From positions 1 through 64,000 of the forward strand of contig JBLMXQ010000090.1 in the NCBI GenBank assembly GCA_050257855.1: a stretch of 64,000 bases of DNA, given 5' to 3'. The stretch comes from JBLMXQ01 sp050257855 (GTDB lineage Bacteria > Acidobacteriota > Vicinamibacteria > Vicinamibacterales > CAVVIG01). Shown here piece after piece: positions 43,471 through 51,711 of the stretch. Below the pieces are notes generated by a model. It had not been told where the DNA came from and searched no databases. It saw only the letters and a program-made list of their open reading frames with translations. Position 1 is the stretch's first letter. Each line of letters starts with the position of its first letter. Position numbers and translations under genes: made by a program.

Positions 43471-44118
43471 ATGCGCCTTCGAGGGGTTATGCGGACTGCA
43501 TCGCGCTTCGCGCCGGTCTTCCTGCTCGCCGCAGCGCTCGTCTCCACGTCGGCCTGTGCGGGCAGCTACTACGACTACGACCGCGGCGCGCGCTACGACG
43601 TCGGCCGGCGCGCGTACGAGAACGGCTACCGCGAGGGACTGCGCCACGGCGAGAGCGACGCGCGGGACGGCCGCCGCTTCGACGTGCAGCGTCAGGACGA
43701 CTACCGCGACGCCGACGAAGGTTATCGACGCGGGTACGGCGATCGCGACGACTACCAGCGGGCCTACCGTCAAGGCTTCGCGGCCGGCTACGCCGAAGCC
43801 TACAACCGCGTCGCGCAGGGAGCGTACGGATCGCGCTACCCGTCGGCGACGCCCTATCCGCCGTACGCGCCGCCGTCGGCGGCCGGACCGTACGGGGCGT
43901 ATCGATCGCCGGCATCCGATATCGGCTACCGCGACGGCTACGAAGCCGGGCGCGACGACGCGCACGACCGCGACCGCTACGATCCGATCGGCGCGAAGCG
44001 CTATCGATCAGGCGATCACGGCTACAAGCGCGAGTTCGGCCCGCGTGAAGAATACCAGCGCGAGTACCGCGCGGCGTTTCAGCAGGGATACGACAGGGGA
44101 TACAGGGAGAGGCGGTAA
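43471..44118 (+). CDS. Lipoprotein rich in Tyr/Arg/Asp with YxxGYxxG-type repeats
   Basis: A 215-residue lipoprotein with lipobox STSAC; ATG 43489 is an alternative start. After the Cys almost the whole chain is low-complexity: repeats of the form YENGYREG, GYRRGYGD, YRQGFAAGYAEAY, GYRDGYEAGRDDA and YRAAFQQGYDRGY, broken by a Tyr/Pro/Ala stretch at about 125-150. Spacing of Gly and aromatic residues suggests amphipathic helices or a surface-exposed flexible polymer. No enzyme motif is present. It is convergent with the channel gene. Function unknown. Confidence 0.75.
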   Translation: MRLRGVMRTASRFAPVFLLAAALVSTSACAGSYYDYDRGARYDVGRRAYENGYREGLRHGESDARDGRRFDVQRQDDYRDADEGYRRGYGDRDDYQRAYRQGFAAGYAEAYNRVAQGAYGSRYPSATPYPPYAPPSAAGPYGAYRSPASDIGYRDGYEAGRDDAHDRDRYDPIGAKRYRSGDHGYKREFGPREEYQREYRAAFQQGYDRGYRERR

Positions 44119-44163
44119 TAGTGAAAGCGAATGTGGTGATGGGGTGATGGTCCGGTGCGCCGT

Positions 44164-45597
44164 TCAGCGTTCTGTCAGTCCGAGGAACCGGCGCACTCTC
44201 GCAGCGAAGGAGCCGGGCGGCTCGGGGGCGGTCGGTTCGACTCCGGCCGTCCGGTGAGCGGCGAGTTCGGCGCGGCGGCTGGCGACGGCGGCGCTGATCC
44301 GATCGACCGCCGCCGGATTGGCCAGCACGAACTCGCGGAAGCCGTCTGCGGCGATCTCCAGCAGCTCGCACGGGCCCGCCGTGGCAACCGTGGCGACGCG
44401 CGGCTCGCCGGTCAGAAGCGACATCTCGCCGAAGACGTCCCCGGGGCCGAGCTGCGCGAGCGGCGCCGCCGCGCCGGTCACCGACACCAGGAGCGCGCCG
44501 CGCTCGACCACGAACATCGACGCGCCCGGCTCTCCCTGCCGGACGACGACCTCGCCGGCGGCATAGCTCGCCCGCCTGGCCGCGCGCGCGAGCGCGCCGC
44601 GCTGCTCGTCGTCGAGCGCGTCGAACAGCTGCGTCGCGCGCAGCGTCTCGACGATCGCTTCGTGGTCGGAGGCAGCCGGGGCCGCGTCGCGGCGGACGTA
44701 GACCTGCGTCGGAAACGGGATGGTGAGGCCCCGGCGGCGGAACACGTAGTAGATCCGCGTCCGTATCCGATCGCGGACGAGGCTGTCGGCGCCGAAGTCG
44801 GTGATCCAGACGCGCACCTTGTAGTTGATCGAGAAATCCGCGAAGTCGTCGACCAGCACCTCGACGGCATGATCGGGCGCGAGGAGCGGCTCGTCGCGGA
44901 CCGCCTCGAAGATCGCCGCCCGCACGTCGTTCGGCGCATCGTCGTAGCTCGCGCCGATCTGCAGGTCGATCCGCGTGGCGACCGTCGGCTCCGAGTAGTT
45001 CGTGATCGTGTCGCGCGCCAGGACGCTGTTCGGCACCACGACGAAGTTGCCCGCCTTGGTTCGAATCTTGGTGGCGCGCCAGGTGATCTCGGCGACGCGG
45101 CCGTCGACGCCGCCGAGCGTCACCCAGTGGCCGACCCGGAACGGCCTCTCGACCTGAATCGCGAGGCCGGCGAAGAAGTTCCCGAGCGTGTCCTGCAGCG
45201 CGAAGCCGACGATCACGGCGCCGACGGCCGTCGTTGCCAGGATGCGCTCGCGGAGGATGAGCGTGGCCGCAATCGCGAACAGCACGATCAGGATCGTGTC
45301 CTGGACGATGTGCGGAAAGTGATCCGGCACCCCGTCGGTGCGCCAGGGATTCAGCGCCAGCGCGATCCCGGCGTTGATGACCCCGAACGCGATGGCGAGC
45401 GCGATGACGATCGGGATCCAGCCCCGGAGGGATGCGACCAGCTCGGACGGGAGGGGCGCGTAGGCGGCTGCCGCGGCCGCCGCGGCCGTCGCCGCGAAGA
45501 CGACGGCCGAGACCGTCAGGCGCCCGCGCACGTGCCGGTTCACGCACGCGGCCCGCGTCGCGAGCGCCAGGATCAGGAGGACGACCGCCAGGATCAC
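44164..45597 (-). CDS. MscS-type mechanosensitive channel with cyclic-nucleotide-binding domain
   Basis: A 477-residue protein starting at GTG 45597. Four to five N-terminal transmembrane helices (about 1-140) lead into the MscS pore and beta domain, seen in GFALQDTLGNFFAGLAIQVERPFRVGHWV and RATKIRTKAGNFVVVPNSVLA. The C-terminal third (about 310-450) is a cyclic-nucleotide-binding fold with VVRQGEPGASMFVVERGALLVSV and LGPGDVFGEMSLLTGEPRVAT. The phosphate-binding cassette GEMSLLTGEPR keeps Glu and Arg, so cAMP or cGMP binding is plausible. Such fusions may gate or modulate the channel by ligand. A TATGAT on the minus strand at 45606-45611 lies 8 bases from the start. Confidence 0.9.
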   Translation of the reverse strand: MILAVVLLILALATRAACVNRHVRGRLTVSAVVFAATAAAAAAAAYAPLPSELVASLRGWIPIVIALAIAFGVINAGIALALNPWRTDGVPDHFPHIVQDTILIVLFAIAATLILRERILATTAVGAVIVGFALQDTLGNFFAGLAIQVERPFRVGHWVTLGGVDGRVAEITWRATKIRTKAGNFVVVPNSVLARDTITNYSEPTVATRIDLQIGASYDDAPNDVRAAIFEAVRDEPLLAPDHAVEVLVDDFADFSINYKVRVWITDFGADSLVRDRIRTRIYYVFRRRGLTIPFPTQVYVRRDAAPAASDHEAIVETLRATQLFDALDDEQRGALARAARRASYAAGEVVVRQGEPGASMFVVERGALLVSVTGAAAPLAQLGPGDVFGEMSLLTGEPRVATVATAGPCELLEIAADGFREFVLANPAAVDRISAAVASRRAELAAHRTAGVEPTAPEPPGSFAARVRRFLGLTER

Positions 45598-45672
45598 GGT
45601 GGCCGATCATAATGCCTTTCGGGCCGCCCTTCGCGCGCGGCGGTCCGGCCCGGATGCCTGGCGGCCTTCGCC

Positions 45673-46470
45673 TCAGGGGGCTGAGGGCTTCGCGGGTTCG
45701 AACTTCTCCAGCGTCTGCGTGACGTGCGTAAGGAAGCGCCCGTTCACGGACGTTTCGGTGTCGCGCTTCACGAAGCCGACATCCGGCACGAACCAGCTCG
45801 TCTCGTGCCCGGTGACGTGCATCGGCCCCTGATTCACCGTGAGTGCCATGTCCAGCTCGGTCCCGGAATAACTGCCCGCCGGGACCGTGATCACCCCCCG
45901 ACGGATCACACGCCGGCGCACCGACCATGATCCGTCGGCGGCGCGCCACTGCCAGGCTTCGCCCGGGCGCAGCGACGCGTTCAGGACCTGCTGGGGCGGA
46001 TCCATGGGAACCTCCTGGCCCCCCTCGAGGTCGAGGCGCTTGCCGAGCATCAGGCCGCCGGCGGTGAGGCGATACCACTCCGTCAGCCACGGACGGCCCG
46101 CGCGGGTCGATTCGATGCGGACGTAGTCGGCGTCCGCAATCCGGTCCCGTCCCCCGACGGTCGAGATCACGGTGGATTCGACGACGTTGCCGTGGGCGCG
46201 GGAGGCATCCTGCTCGGACAAGTGCACGCCGGGACCGACCTCCTGGCGCTCGTGATAGACCCACTTCGTGCCCGGACTCAGGGGGAATCGCGGCAGTCCC
46301 GACGCTGCCGGGCCGCCGGCGCGGCCAGTCGGCTTGTCCGACCGATCGCGACGGGCGCGGTTGCCGCCAGCGGGCGAAGTCGCGCGAACGGGCGAGATTC
46401 CCGCTGCCATTGCGCCCATCAGAATCGCGGGAGCGAGCATTCGCAGAGGTGCCGCCACGTGAGCCTCCAT
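45673..46470 (-). CDS. Exported protein of unknown function
   Basis: A 265-residue protein with a signal segment in the first 30 residues (LAPAILMGAMAAGISPVRA) from ATG 46470. The mature part opens with FPLSPGTKWVYHERQEVG, a pattern common in secreted acidobacterial proteins of unknown role, and is predicted mostly beta (RRVIRRGVITVPAGSYSGTELDMAL). It lies 75 bases upstream of the MscS-type channel on the same strand. No catalytic motif is visible. Confidence 0.68.
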   Translation of the reverse strand: MEAHVAAPLRMLAPAILMGAMAAGISPVRATSPAGGNRARRDRSDKPTGRAGGPAASGLPRFPLSPGTKWVYHERQEVGPGVHLSEQDASRAHGNVVESTVISTVGGRDRIADADYVRIESTRAGRPWLTEWYRLTAGGLMLGKRLDLEGGQEVPMDPPQQVLNASLRPGEAWQWRAADGSWSVRRRVIRRGVITVPAGSYSGTELDMALTVNQGPMHVTGHETSWFVPDVGFVKRDTETSVNGRFLTHVTQTLEKFEPAKPSAP

Positions 46471-46631
46471 CGAACCCAGGTGTTTCGACGCGTCGACGGT
46501 TTGACACGCGGGGCGCCCGCGCGTTGCAGCGACCTCGATCACTGCGAACCGGCGGGTGCGGCGCGCCCACCCGGAAAACGAAAAGCCCCGGCGGAGGCCG
46601 GGGCTGTTGTCGAGAGGAGATCTATGAGTGA

Positions 46632-46706
46632 TGGTAGCGGTACGGGGATTCGAACCCCGGTCCCGTGGCTGAGAACCACGTGTCCTGACCCCTAGACGAT
46701 ACCGCC
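46632..46706 (-). tRNA. tRNA-Glu (anticodon CTC)
   Basis: A 75-base cloverleaf on the minus strand: acceptor GGCGGTA pairs with TACCGCT, the D-arm holds TCGTCTAGGGG, the anticodon arm is GTGG-TTCTCAG-CCAC with CTC at 46671-46673, and the T-arm contains GGTTCGAATCC. The discriminator A is followed by an encoded CCA (46634-46632). CTC reads GAG, the favoured Glu codon in such a G+C-rich genome. Confidence 0.95.
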
Positions 46707-46774
46707 ACTCGCCGACAGGAAACTCTTATCTTATTGAGACGGGTCGACCGCGTCAACCGCAGGTATGATGGGCC

Positions 46775-48175
46775 ATGCTCCGGTGGCTCGCTGCGCTCGT
46801 TGTCATCGCTCTCGTTGTTCTTGGCGGCGCGTACCTGATTGCGGGCCGCACGGCGGCGCCGCAGATCAGCATCGACCAGCCCGTCCGCGTCGTCGGGCAG
46901 TCCGGCACACTGCAGGTCACCGTCGAGGCACCGGGCGCGCGCTTCTCGGCGCTCGAGATCGCGGTCGAGCAGAACGGCAGGTCCACTCGCCTGTTCTCCC
47001 TCGGCACGGCGCAGCAGGCCACGCTGACGCAGCCGGACCGCGATCGCATCCGCATCGCGCTCCCGTTCGGGAAGAAGAGCGTGCCGGAGCTGACGGCCGG
47101 CACGGCGCGGATCGTCGTCACTGCGGCGCGGCCCTCGTTCCTGAAACTCCGCACCCTGACGAGCCGGTCGACCAGGGACGTCCAGGTCCTTCTGCAGCCG
47201 CCGAGCATCGCCGTCGTCTCGACGCATCACTACGTGAACCACGGCGGCTCGGAGATGGTCGTGTACCGCGTGACGCCGCCGGACGTCGCATCGGGCGTGC
47301 GCGTCGGCGACATCGAATATCCCGGCTTCGCGGCGTCCGGCGCCGGCATCACGAGCGACCCGTCGCTGAAGGTGGCCTTCTTCGCCCTGCTGTACGATCA
47401 GGACCTGAACACACCGATCGTCGCCTTCGCCCGCGACGCGGCCGGCAACGAGGCGAAGACGAGCTTCATGGACGATGTGTTCGAGAAGCCGTTCAAGAAG
47501 AGCAACATTCAGCTCGACGATCGGTTCCTCCAGCGCGTCGTACCCGAAATCATCGAGCACACGCCGGAGCTGCGCCTGCAGCCGCCGGCCAACGACCAGG
47601 AACTGGTGGCCGATTTCCTCAAGGAGAACGGCTGGCTGCGGCAGCAGAACGCCGAGACCATCCGCACGATCGCGTCGACGAAGACTGCGCCGACACGCTA
47701 CTGGTCAGGCCCCTTCGTGCAGCTCGGCAACTCCAAGGTCGAGGCGGCCTTCGCCGATCACCGGACCTACTTCTACAAGGGCAAGGAGATCGATCAGCAG
47801 GTCCACCTCGGCTTCGATCTCGCAGTGACGAGCCGCGTGCCGGTGGTCGCCGCCAACGACGGAACGGTGCTGCACGCGAGCTGGCTCGGCATCTACGGCA
47901 ACTGCGTCATCATCGACCACGGGATGGGCGTTGCGTCGCTGTACGGTCACCTGTCGTCATTCGACGTCAAGGTGGGCGATCACGTCCGGCGCGGCCAGAC
48001 CATCGGGCGCAGCGGGATGACCGGCCTCGCCGGCGGCGATCATCTCCACTTCACGATGCTCGTGAACGGGCGCATGGTGAATCCGGTCGAATGGTGGGAC
48101 CCGCACTGGGTCGCGGATCGCGTGGAGCGCAAGCTGCGCGAGGCGGGCGCGACCGTCTCGCCAACAGCGCGGTGA
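46775..48175 (+). CDS. M23-family peptidoglycan endopeptidase (LytM domain)
   Basis: A 466-residue membrane-anchored protein with one N-terminal helix (about 4-24). The C-terminal LytM/M23 domain (about 330-450) keeps the zinc ligands: HLGFDLA (H and D), HGMGVASLYGHL, and GDHLHF. Such enzymes cut peptide crossbridges of peptidoglycan in the periplasm. The N-terminal 300 residues look like beta-rich Ig-type modules. TATGAT at 46764-46769 is 5 bases from the ATG and no ribosome site is seen. The stop codon lies inside a 20-base direct repeat. Confidence 0.88.
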   Translation: MLRWLAALVVIALVVLGGAYLIAGRTAAPQISIDQPVRVVGQSGTLQVTVEAPGARFSALEIAVEQNGRSTRLFSLGTAQQATLTQPDRDRIRIALPFGKKSVPELTAGTARIVVTAARPSFLKLRTLTSRSTRDVQVLLQPPSIAVVSTHHYVNHGGSEMVVYRVTPPDVASGVRVGDIEYPGFAASGAGITSDPSLKVAFFALLYDQDLNTPIVAFARDAAGNEAKTSFMDDVFEKPFKKSNIQLDDRFLQRVVPEIIEHTPELRLQPPANDQELVADFLKENGWLRQQNAETIRTIASTKTAPTRYWSGPFVQLGNSKVEAAFADHRTYFYKGKEIDQQVHLGFDLAVTSRVPVVAANDGTVLHASWLGIYGNCVIIDHGMGVASLYGHLSSFDVKVGDHVRRGQTIGRSGMTGLAGGDHLHFTMLVNGRMVNPVEWWDPHWVADRVERKLREAGATVSPTAR

Positions 48176-48196
48176 ACTCGCCAACAGCGCAGTGAA
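48157..48196. repeat. 20-base tandem direct repeat across the M23 stop codon
   Basis: CTCGCCAACAGCGCGGTGAA occurs at 48157-48176 and again, with one change, at 48177-48196. The first copy contains the TGA stop of the M23 gene, so the second copy is untranslated. Confidence 0.85.
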
Positions 48197-48309
48197 TATG
48201 ATACTGATAGCATGCTGATTTGCCCGGCAACCGGGCGTCGGATCCCGTTTGCTCCGGGTCAGCAATTTGCAGTGCGCGATCAGCAATCGGCACTTCTGAG
48301 GAGAGATCA

Positions 48310-49125
48310 ATGCGTCTACGACAGGTTTGGGTCAGCGCGCTGGGCCTGACGCTCGCGGCCACGATGGTGGCGTGCGGCGGCGGCAGCAAAGAAGCATCGA
48401 GCACTTCGGCCGAGTCGTCCTCGCCGTCGGCCGCGCCGGCCGGCAAGAAGGTCGATGCGGCAACGGCCGGCGAGCTGACGGGCACCGTCACGCTCGAGGG
48501 CACGCCGCCCAAGAACGAGCTCATCAAGATGAACGCCGATCCGGTCTGCATGCGCGAGAACAAGACGCCGCAGTTCCAGGAGACCTACATCGTCGGCGAC
48601 AACGGCAAGACGCTCGCGAACGTCTTCGTCTACGTGAAGGACGGGCTCGGCGACTACGTGTTCGACACGCCGACCCAGCCGGCGACGATCGACCAGAAGG
48701 ACTGCCGGTACCATCCGCACGTGTTCGGGATCCGCGTGGGCCAGCCGCTCGAGATCATCAACGACGATCCGACGCTTCACAACATCCACGCGATGCCGAA
48801 GCTGAACCAGGAATTCAACAACGGCCAGCCCATCCAGGGGATGAAGACGACCCACACCTTCACGCAGAAGGAAGTGATGGTCCCGTTCAAGTGCGACGTG
48901 CACGGCTGGATGAACGCCTACGTCGGCGTCGTGGACAATCCGTACTTCGCCGTCACCGACAAGGACGGCAAGTTCGACCTGAAGACGCTGCCGCCCGGGA
49001 CCTACACGATCGAGGCGTGGCACGAGAAGCTCGGCACGATGACGCAGAGCGTCACGATCGGTCCGAAGGAAACCAAGGACATCTCGTTCGCGTTCAAGGT
49101 CGGGGCCACCTCGGCCACGAATTAG
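48310..49125 (+). CDS. Cupredoxin-like lipoprotein
   Basis: A 271-residue lipoprotein; GAGGAGA directly upstream of ATG 48310 is the ribosome site. The lipobox is TMVAC, followed by a Ser-rich linker. The C-terminal two-thirds is a cupredoxin fold with copper ligands His in TLHNIHAM and Cys, His, Met in FKCDVHGWMNA, then a carboxypeptidase-regulatory-like segment FAVTDKDGKFDLKTLPPGTYTIEAWHE. It lies 104 bases before ctaA, which suggests a copper or electron-transfer role in the respiratory chain, perhaps delivering copper or electrons to the oxidase. Confidence 0.85.
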   Translation: MRLRQVWVSALGLTLAATMVACGGGSKEASSTSAESSSPSAAPAGKKVDAATAGELTGTVTLEGTPPKNELIKMNADPVCMRENKTPQFQETYIVGDNGKTLANVFVYVKDGLGDYVFDTPTQPATIDQKDCRYHPHVFGIRVGQPLEIINDDPTLHNIHAMPKLNQEFNNGQPIQGMKTTHTFTQKEVMVPFKCDVHGWMNAYVGVVDNPYFAVTDKDGKFDLKTLPPGTYTIEAWHEKLGTMTQSVTIGPKETKDISFAFKVGATSATN

Positions 49126-49128
49126 GCA

Positions 49129-49208
49129 ATCGGTAGGGATCAGACCATCGGTAGGGGACGGTCTCAACACGATAATCGGTAGGGGACGGTCTTAAGACCG
49201 TCCCCTAC
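49129..49208. repeat. Palindromic repeat cluster between the cupredoxin and ctaA
   Basis: Three partial or full units each begin with ATCGGTAGGG (49129, 49147, 49175). The last is a perfect 30-base inverted repeat at 49179-49208 with arms GTAGGGGACGGTCTT and AAGACCGTCCCCTAC. The first two units have lost their second arms. It belongs to the same family as the copies at 4021, 34288 and 38977. Confidence 0.9.
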
Positions 49209-49228
49209 AGAAGTCCCGCCCGGGAATC

Positions 49229-50245
49229 ATGCTTCACCGCTTCGCCAAGTTCGTCGCCGCCTGCACCGTGCTCCTCGTCCTCGCGGGAAGCCTCGTCACG
49301 AGCACCGGCTCGGGCCTGTCGGTCCCGGACTGGCCGACGACGTACGGCTGGAGCATGTTTACGTTCCCGCCGTCCAAATGGGTCGGCGGCATCTTCTACG
49401 AGCACGGACACCGGCTGATCGCGAGCTCGGTCGGAATGCTGACGATCGTCCTGGCCGCGTGGCTGTGGTTCTCCGAGCCGCGCCGCTGGATGCGGTGGCT
49501 GGGCGTGGCGGCGCTCGGCGCCGTGGTGGCACAGGGCATCCTCGGCGGCCTCACCGTCCTGTTCTTCCTGCCCGCGCCGGTCTCGACGGCGCACGCCGGG
49601 CTCGCCGAAATCTTCTTCTGCATGACGGTGGCGATTGCGGTCTTCACGTCGCCGCGGTGGATAGCGGGCTACGGCCGCCGCGCCGGCGAGCCGGCGGGCG
49701 TCGACGATCCGGCACTGCGGCGCGTCGCGACCGCGACGACCGCGCTCATCTTCGTTCAGATCCTCATCGGCGCCACGATGCGGCACACCGGCGCGGGGCT
49801 CGCGATCCCGACGTTCCCGCTCGCGTGGGGGCACGTCATCCCGACGCACTGGGATCCGAAGATCGCAGTGCACTTCGCGCACCGCGTCGGCGCGCTCGTG
49901 GTGACGCTCTTCATCGTCGCGACGGCGGCGCACGCGTGGTATCACGAACGGCACCGGACCGAGCTGACGCGCCCGGCCGCGCTGCTCGTCGGCCTGGTCG
50001 CCGTGCAGATCACGCTCGGCGCGCTGACCGTGTTGAGCCGCCGCGACGTGGGGATCAACAGCGCGCACGTCGTGTGCGGCGCCCTGACGTTCGCGACGTC
50101 GCTGGTGGTGACGCTCCGGAGCTGGCGGTTCCGGTTCGCGACGCCCGCAATCGCGGTAGACGTGCGGGCCGCCTCGCCCGCCCTGTCAGCCTCGCCCCTG
50201 GCGGGCCGACCCGCCGGCCCGGCCCGGTCCGGAGTCCGCGCTTGA
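49229..50245 (+). CDS. ctaA: Heme A synthase CtaA (COX15 family)
   Basis: A 338-residue membrane protein with eight helices in two four-helix halves. Heme-ligand histidines appear in YEHGHRL, STAHAGL, HFAHRVGAL and NSAHVV, and the opening VTSTGSGLSVPDWPTTYG is diagnostic. CtaA oxidises the methyl group of heme O to give heme A for the aa3 oxidase encoded at 37417-41537. The C-terminal tail is Pro/Ala-rich. Its TGA overlaps the TTG start of ctaB, so the two heme genes are coupled. Confidence 0.92.
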   Translation: MLHRFAKFVAACTVLLVLAGSLVTSTGSGLSVPDWPTTYGWSMFTFPPSKWVGGIFYEHGHRLIASSVGMLTIVLAAWLWFSEPRRWMRWLGVAALGAVVAQGILGGLTVLFFLPAPVSTAHAGLAEIFFCMTVAIAVFTSPRWIAGYGRRAGEPAGVDDPALRRVATATTALIFVQILIGATMRHTGAGLAIPTFPLAWGHVIPTHWDPKIAVHFAHRVGALVVTLFIVATAAHAWYHERHRTELTRPAALLVGLVAVQITLGALTVLSRRDVGINSAHVVCGALTFATSLVVTLRSWRFRFATPAIAVDVRAASPALSASPLAGRPAGPARSGVRA

Positions 50246-51153
50246 AGACCGTGCAGGCCGAAGCCACTGTGCCGGTCGCGCTCGCCTCCGGCACCGCACC
50301 CTCCCGCGTCGTCGACTATTTCGCCTTGACCAAACCCCGGCTCAACTTCCTCGTCGTCGCGACGAGCGCCGCCGGGTACTACCTCGGCACGCAAGGCACG
50401 CCGGACCTCGCGAAGATGGCGGCCGCGGTCGCCGGTACGGCGTTCGTGGCCGGCGGCGCGGCCGCGCTGAACCAGGTCTACGAGCGCGACACGGATGCGC
50501 TGATGCGGCGGACCCGGATGCGCCCGCTGCCGGATCGCCGGCTGGCGCCGGGCGACGCACGCGTCTTCGGCCTGGCGCTCTCCGGGCTCGGACTGGCGCT
50601 GCTGGCGACGCGCGCCAACCTGCTGGCGGCCCTGCTCGCGCTCGTCACGCTGATCGTCTATCTCGTCGTCTACACGCCGATGAAGCGGCGGTCGCCGTCC
50701 GCCACGCTGGTCGGCGCCGTGCCCGGCGCGCTTCCGCCGTTGATTGGCTGGGCGGCGGCGAGCGGCTCGCTGTCAATCGGCGGCTGGACGCTCTTTGCGA
50801 TCGTGTTCCTGTGGCAGGTCCCGCATTTCATGGCGATCGCCTGGCTGTATCGCGACGACTACCGCTCGGCCGGCTTTCCGCTGCTGCCGGTCGTGGAACC
50901 CGATGGCCGGCAGACCGGCCGCCAGGCGCTGGCGTACGCGTCGGCGCTCCTGCCGGTCAGCCTCGTGCCGACGATCGTCGGCCTGAGCGGCCCGATTTAT
51001 TTCGGGCTGGCGCTCGTGCTTGGCACCGCCCTGCTCTGGCTGGCCGTGAAATTCTCCCGCACCCGCACGAACGCGGCCGCCCGCGCCTTATTCTTCGCGT
51101 CCATCACGTACCTGCCGCTCATCTGGATCGCGATGATCGCGAGCAAGCAATAG
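50242..51153 (+). CDS. ctaB: Protoheme IX farnesyltransferase CtaB (heme O synthase)
   Basis: UbiA-family prenyltransferase of about 303 residues with eight or nine helices. It adds a farnesyl group to heme B, making heme O, the substrate of CtaA. The first Asp-rich motif NQVYERDTDALMRRTRMRP and the second DYRSAGFPLLPVV are conserved. The TTG at 50242 overlaps the ctaA stop (TTGA); a GTG at 50251 is an alternative start. The gene order ctaA-ctaB-DUF420 is a common oxidase-assembly cluster. Confidence 0.93.
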   Translation: MKTVQAEATVPVALASGTAPSRVVDYFALTKPRLNFLVVATSAAGYYLGTQGTPDLAKMAAAVAGTAFVAGGAAALNQVYERDTDALMRRTRMRPLPDRRLAPGDARVFGLALSGLGLALLATRANLLAALLALVTLIVYLVVYTPMKRRSPSATLVGAVPGALPPLIGWAAASGSLSIGGWTLFAIVFLWQVPHFMAIAWLYRDDYRSAGFPLLPVVEPDGRQTGRQALAYASALLPVSLVPTIVGLSGPIYFGLALVLGTALLWLAVKFSRTRTNAAARALFFASITYLPLIWIAMIASKQ

Positions 51154-51204
51154 AATCAGGTTCACGGGGTTCACAGGGTTCATGACCTGCAGAACCCCGA
51201 ACCC

Positions 51205-51651
51205 GTGCACCAGGTGAACCCCCTGAGCCTGTTCGGTCTTCTTCCCGCCGTCAACGCGAGCCTGAACGCGCTGTCGGCGATTCTGCTGGTGATCGGATAC
51301 GTGATGATCCGGACGCGGCGCATCGAGCTGCACCGCCGCGTGATGATTGCGGCGTTCGTCACCTCGTCGCTGTTCCTGGCCTGCTATCTCGTGTATCACG
51401 CGAAGGTCGGGAACGTCCGGTTCATGCGCCAGGGAATCGTGCGGCCCGTCTACTTCACGATCCTCATCACGCACGTGACACTCGCGGCGCTCGTCCTGCC
51501 GCTGGCGCTCGTCACGCTGTCGCGCGCACTCAAGGCGCGTTTCCCCCAGCACCGCCGAATCGCGCGATGGACGCTCCCGGTGTGGTTGTACGTGTCGGTG
51601 ACCGGCGTGCTCGTCTACGTCCTGCTCTACCAGCCCGGCTGGCTCTTCTGA
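51205..51651 (+). CDS. DUF420-family membrane protein (oxidase assembly)
   Basis: A 148-residue protein with four transmembrane helices. The LFGLLPAVNASLNALSAILLVIGY opening, RRIELHRRVMIAAF and the ITHVTLA and HRRIARWTLPVWLYVSVTGV segments with conserved His residues match DUF420, a family repeatedly found with heme A synthesis and oxidase genes and related to CtaM. It lies 51 bases after ctaB. GTG 51205 is used; GTG 51214 is an alternative. It probably assists heme A or copper insertion into the oxidase. Confidence 0.85.
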   Translation: MHQVNPLSLFGLLPAVNASLNALSAILLVIGYVMIRTRRIELHRRVMIAAFVTSSLFLACYLVYHAKVGNVRFMRQGIVRPVYFTILITHVTLAALVLPLALVTLSRALKARFPQHRRIARWTLPVWLYVSVTGVLVYVLLYQPGWLF

Positions 51652-51711
51652 GCGCACGCTGGGCCCTTCAACCCAGCTCCCAGGAGCCCCCAGCCGCGTG
51701 CGTCCCAGTTC

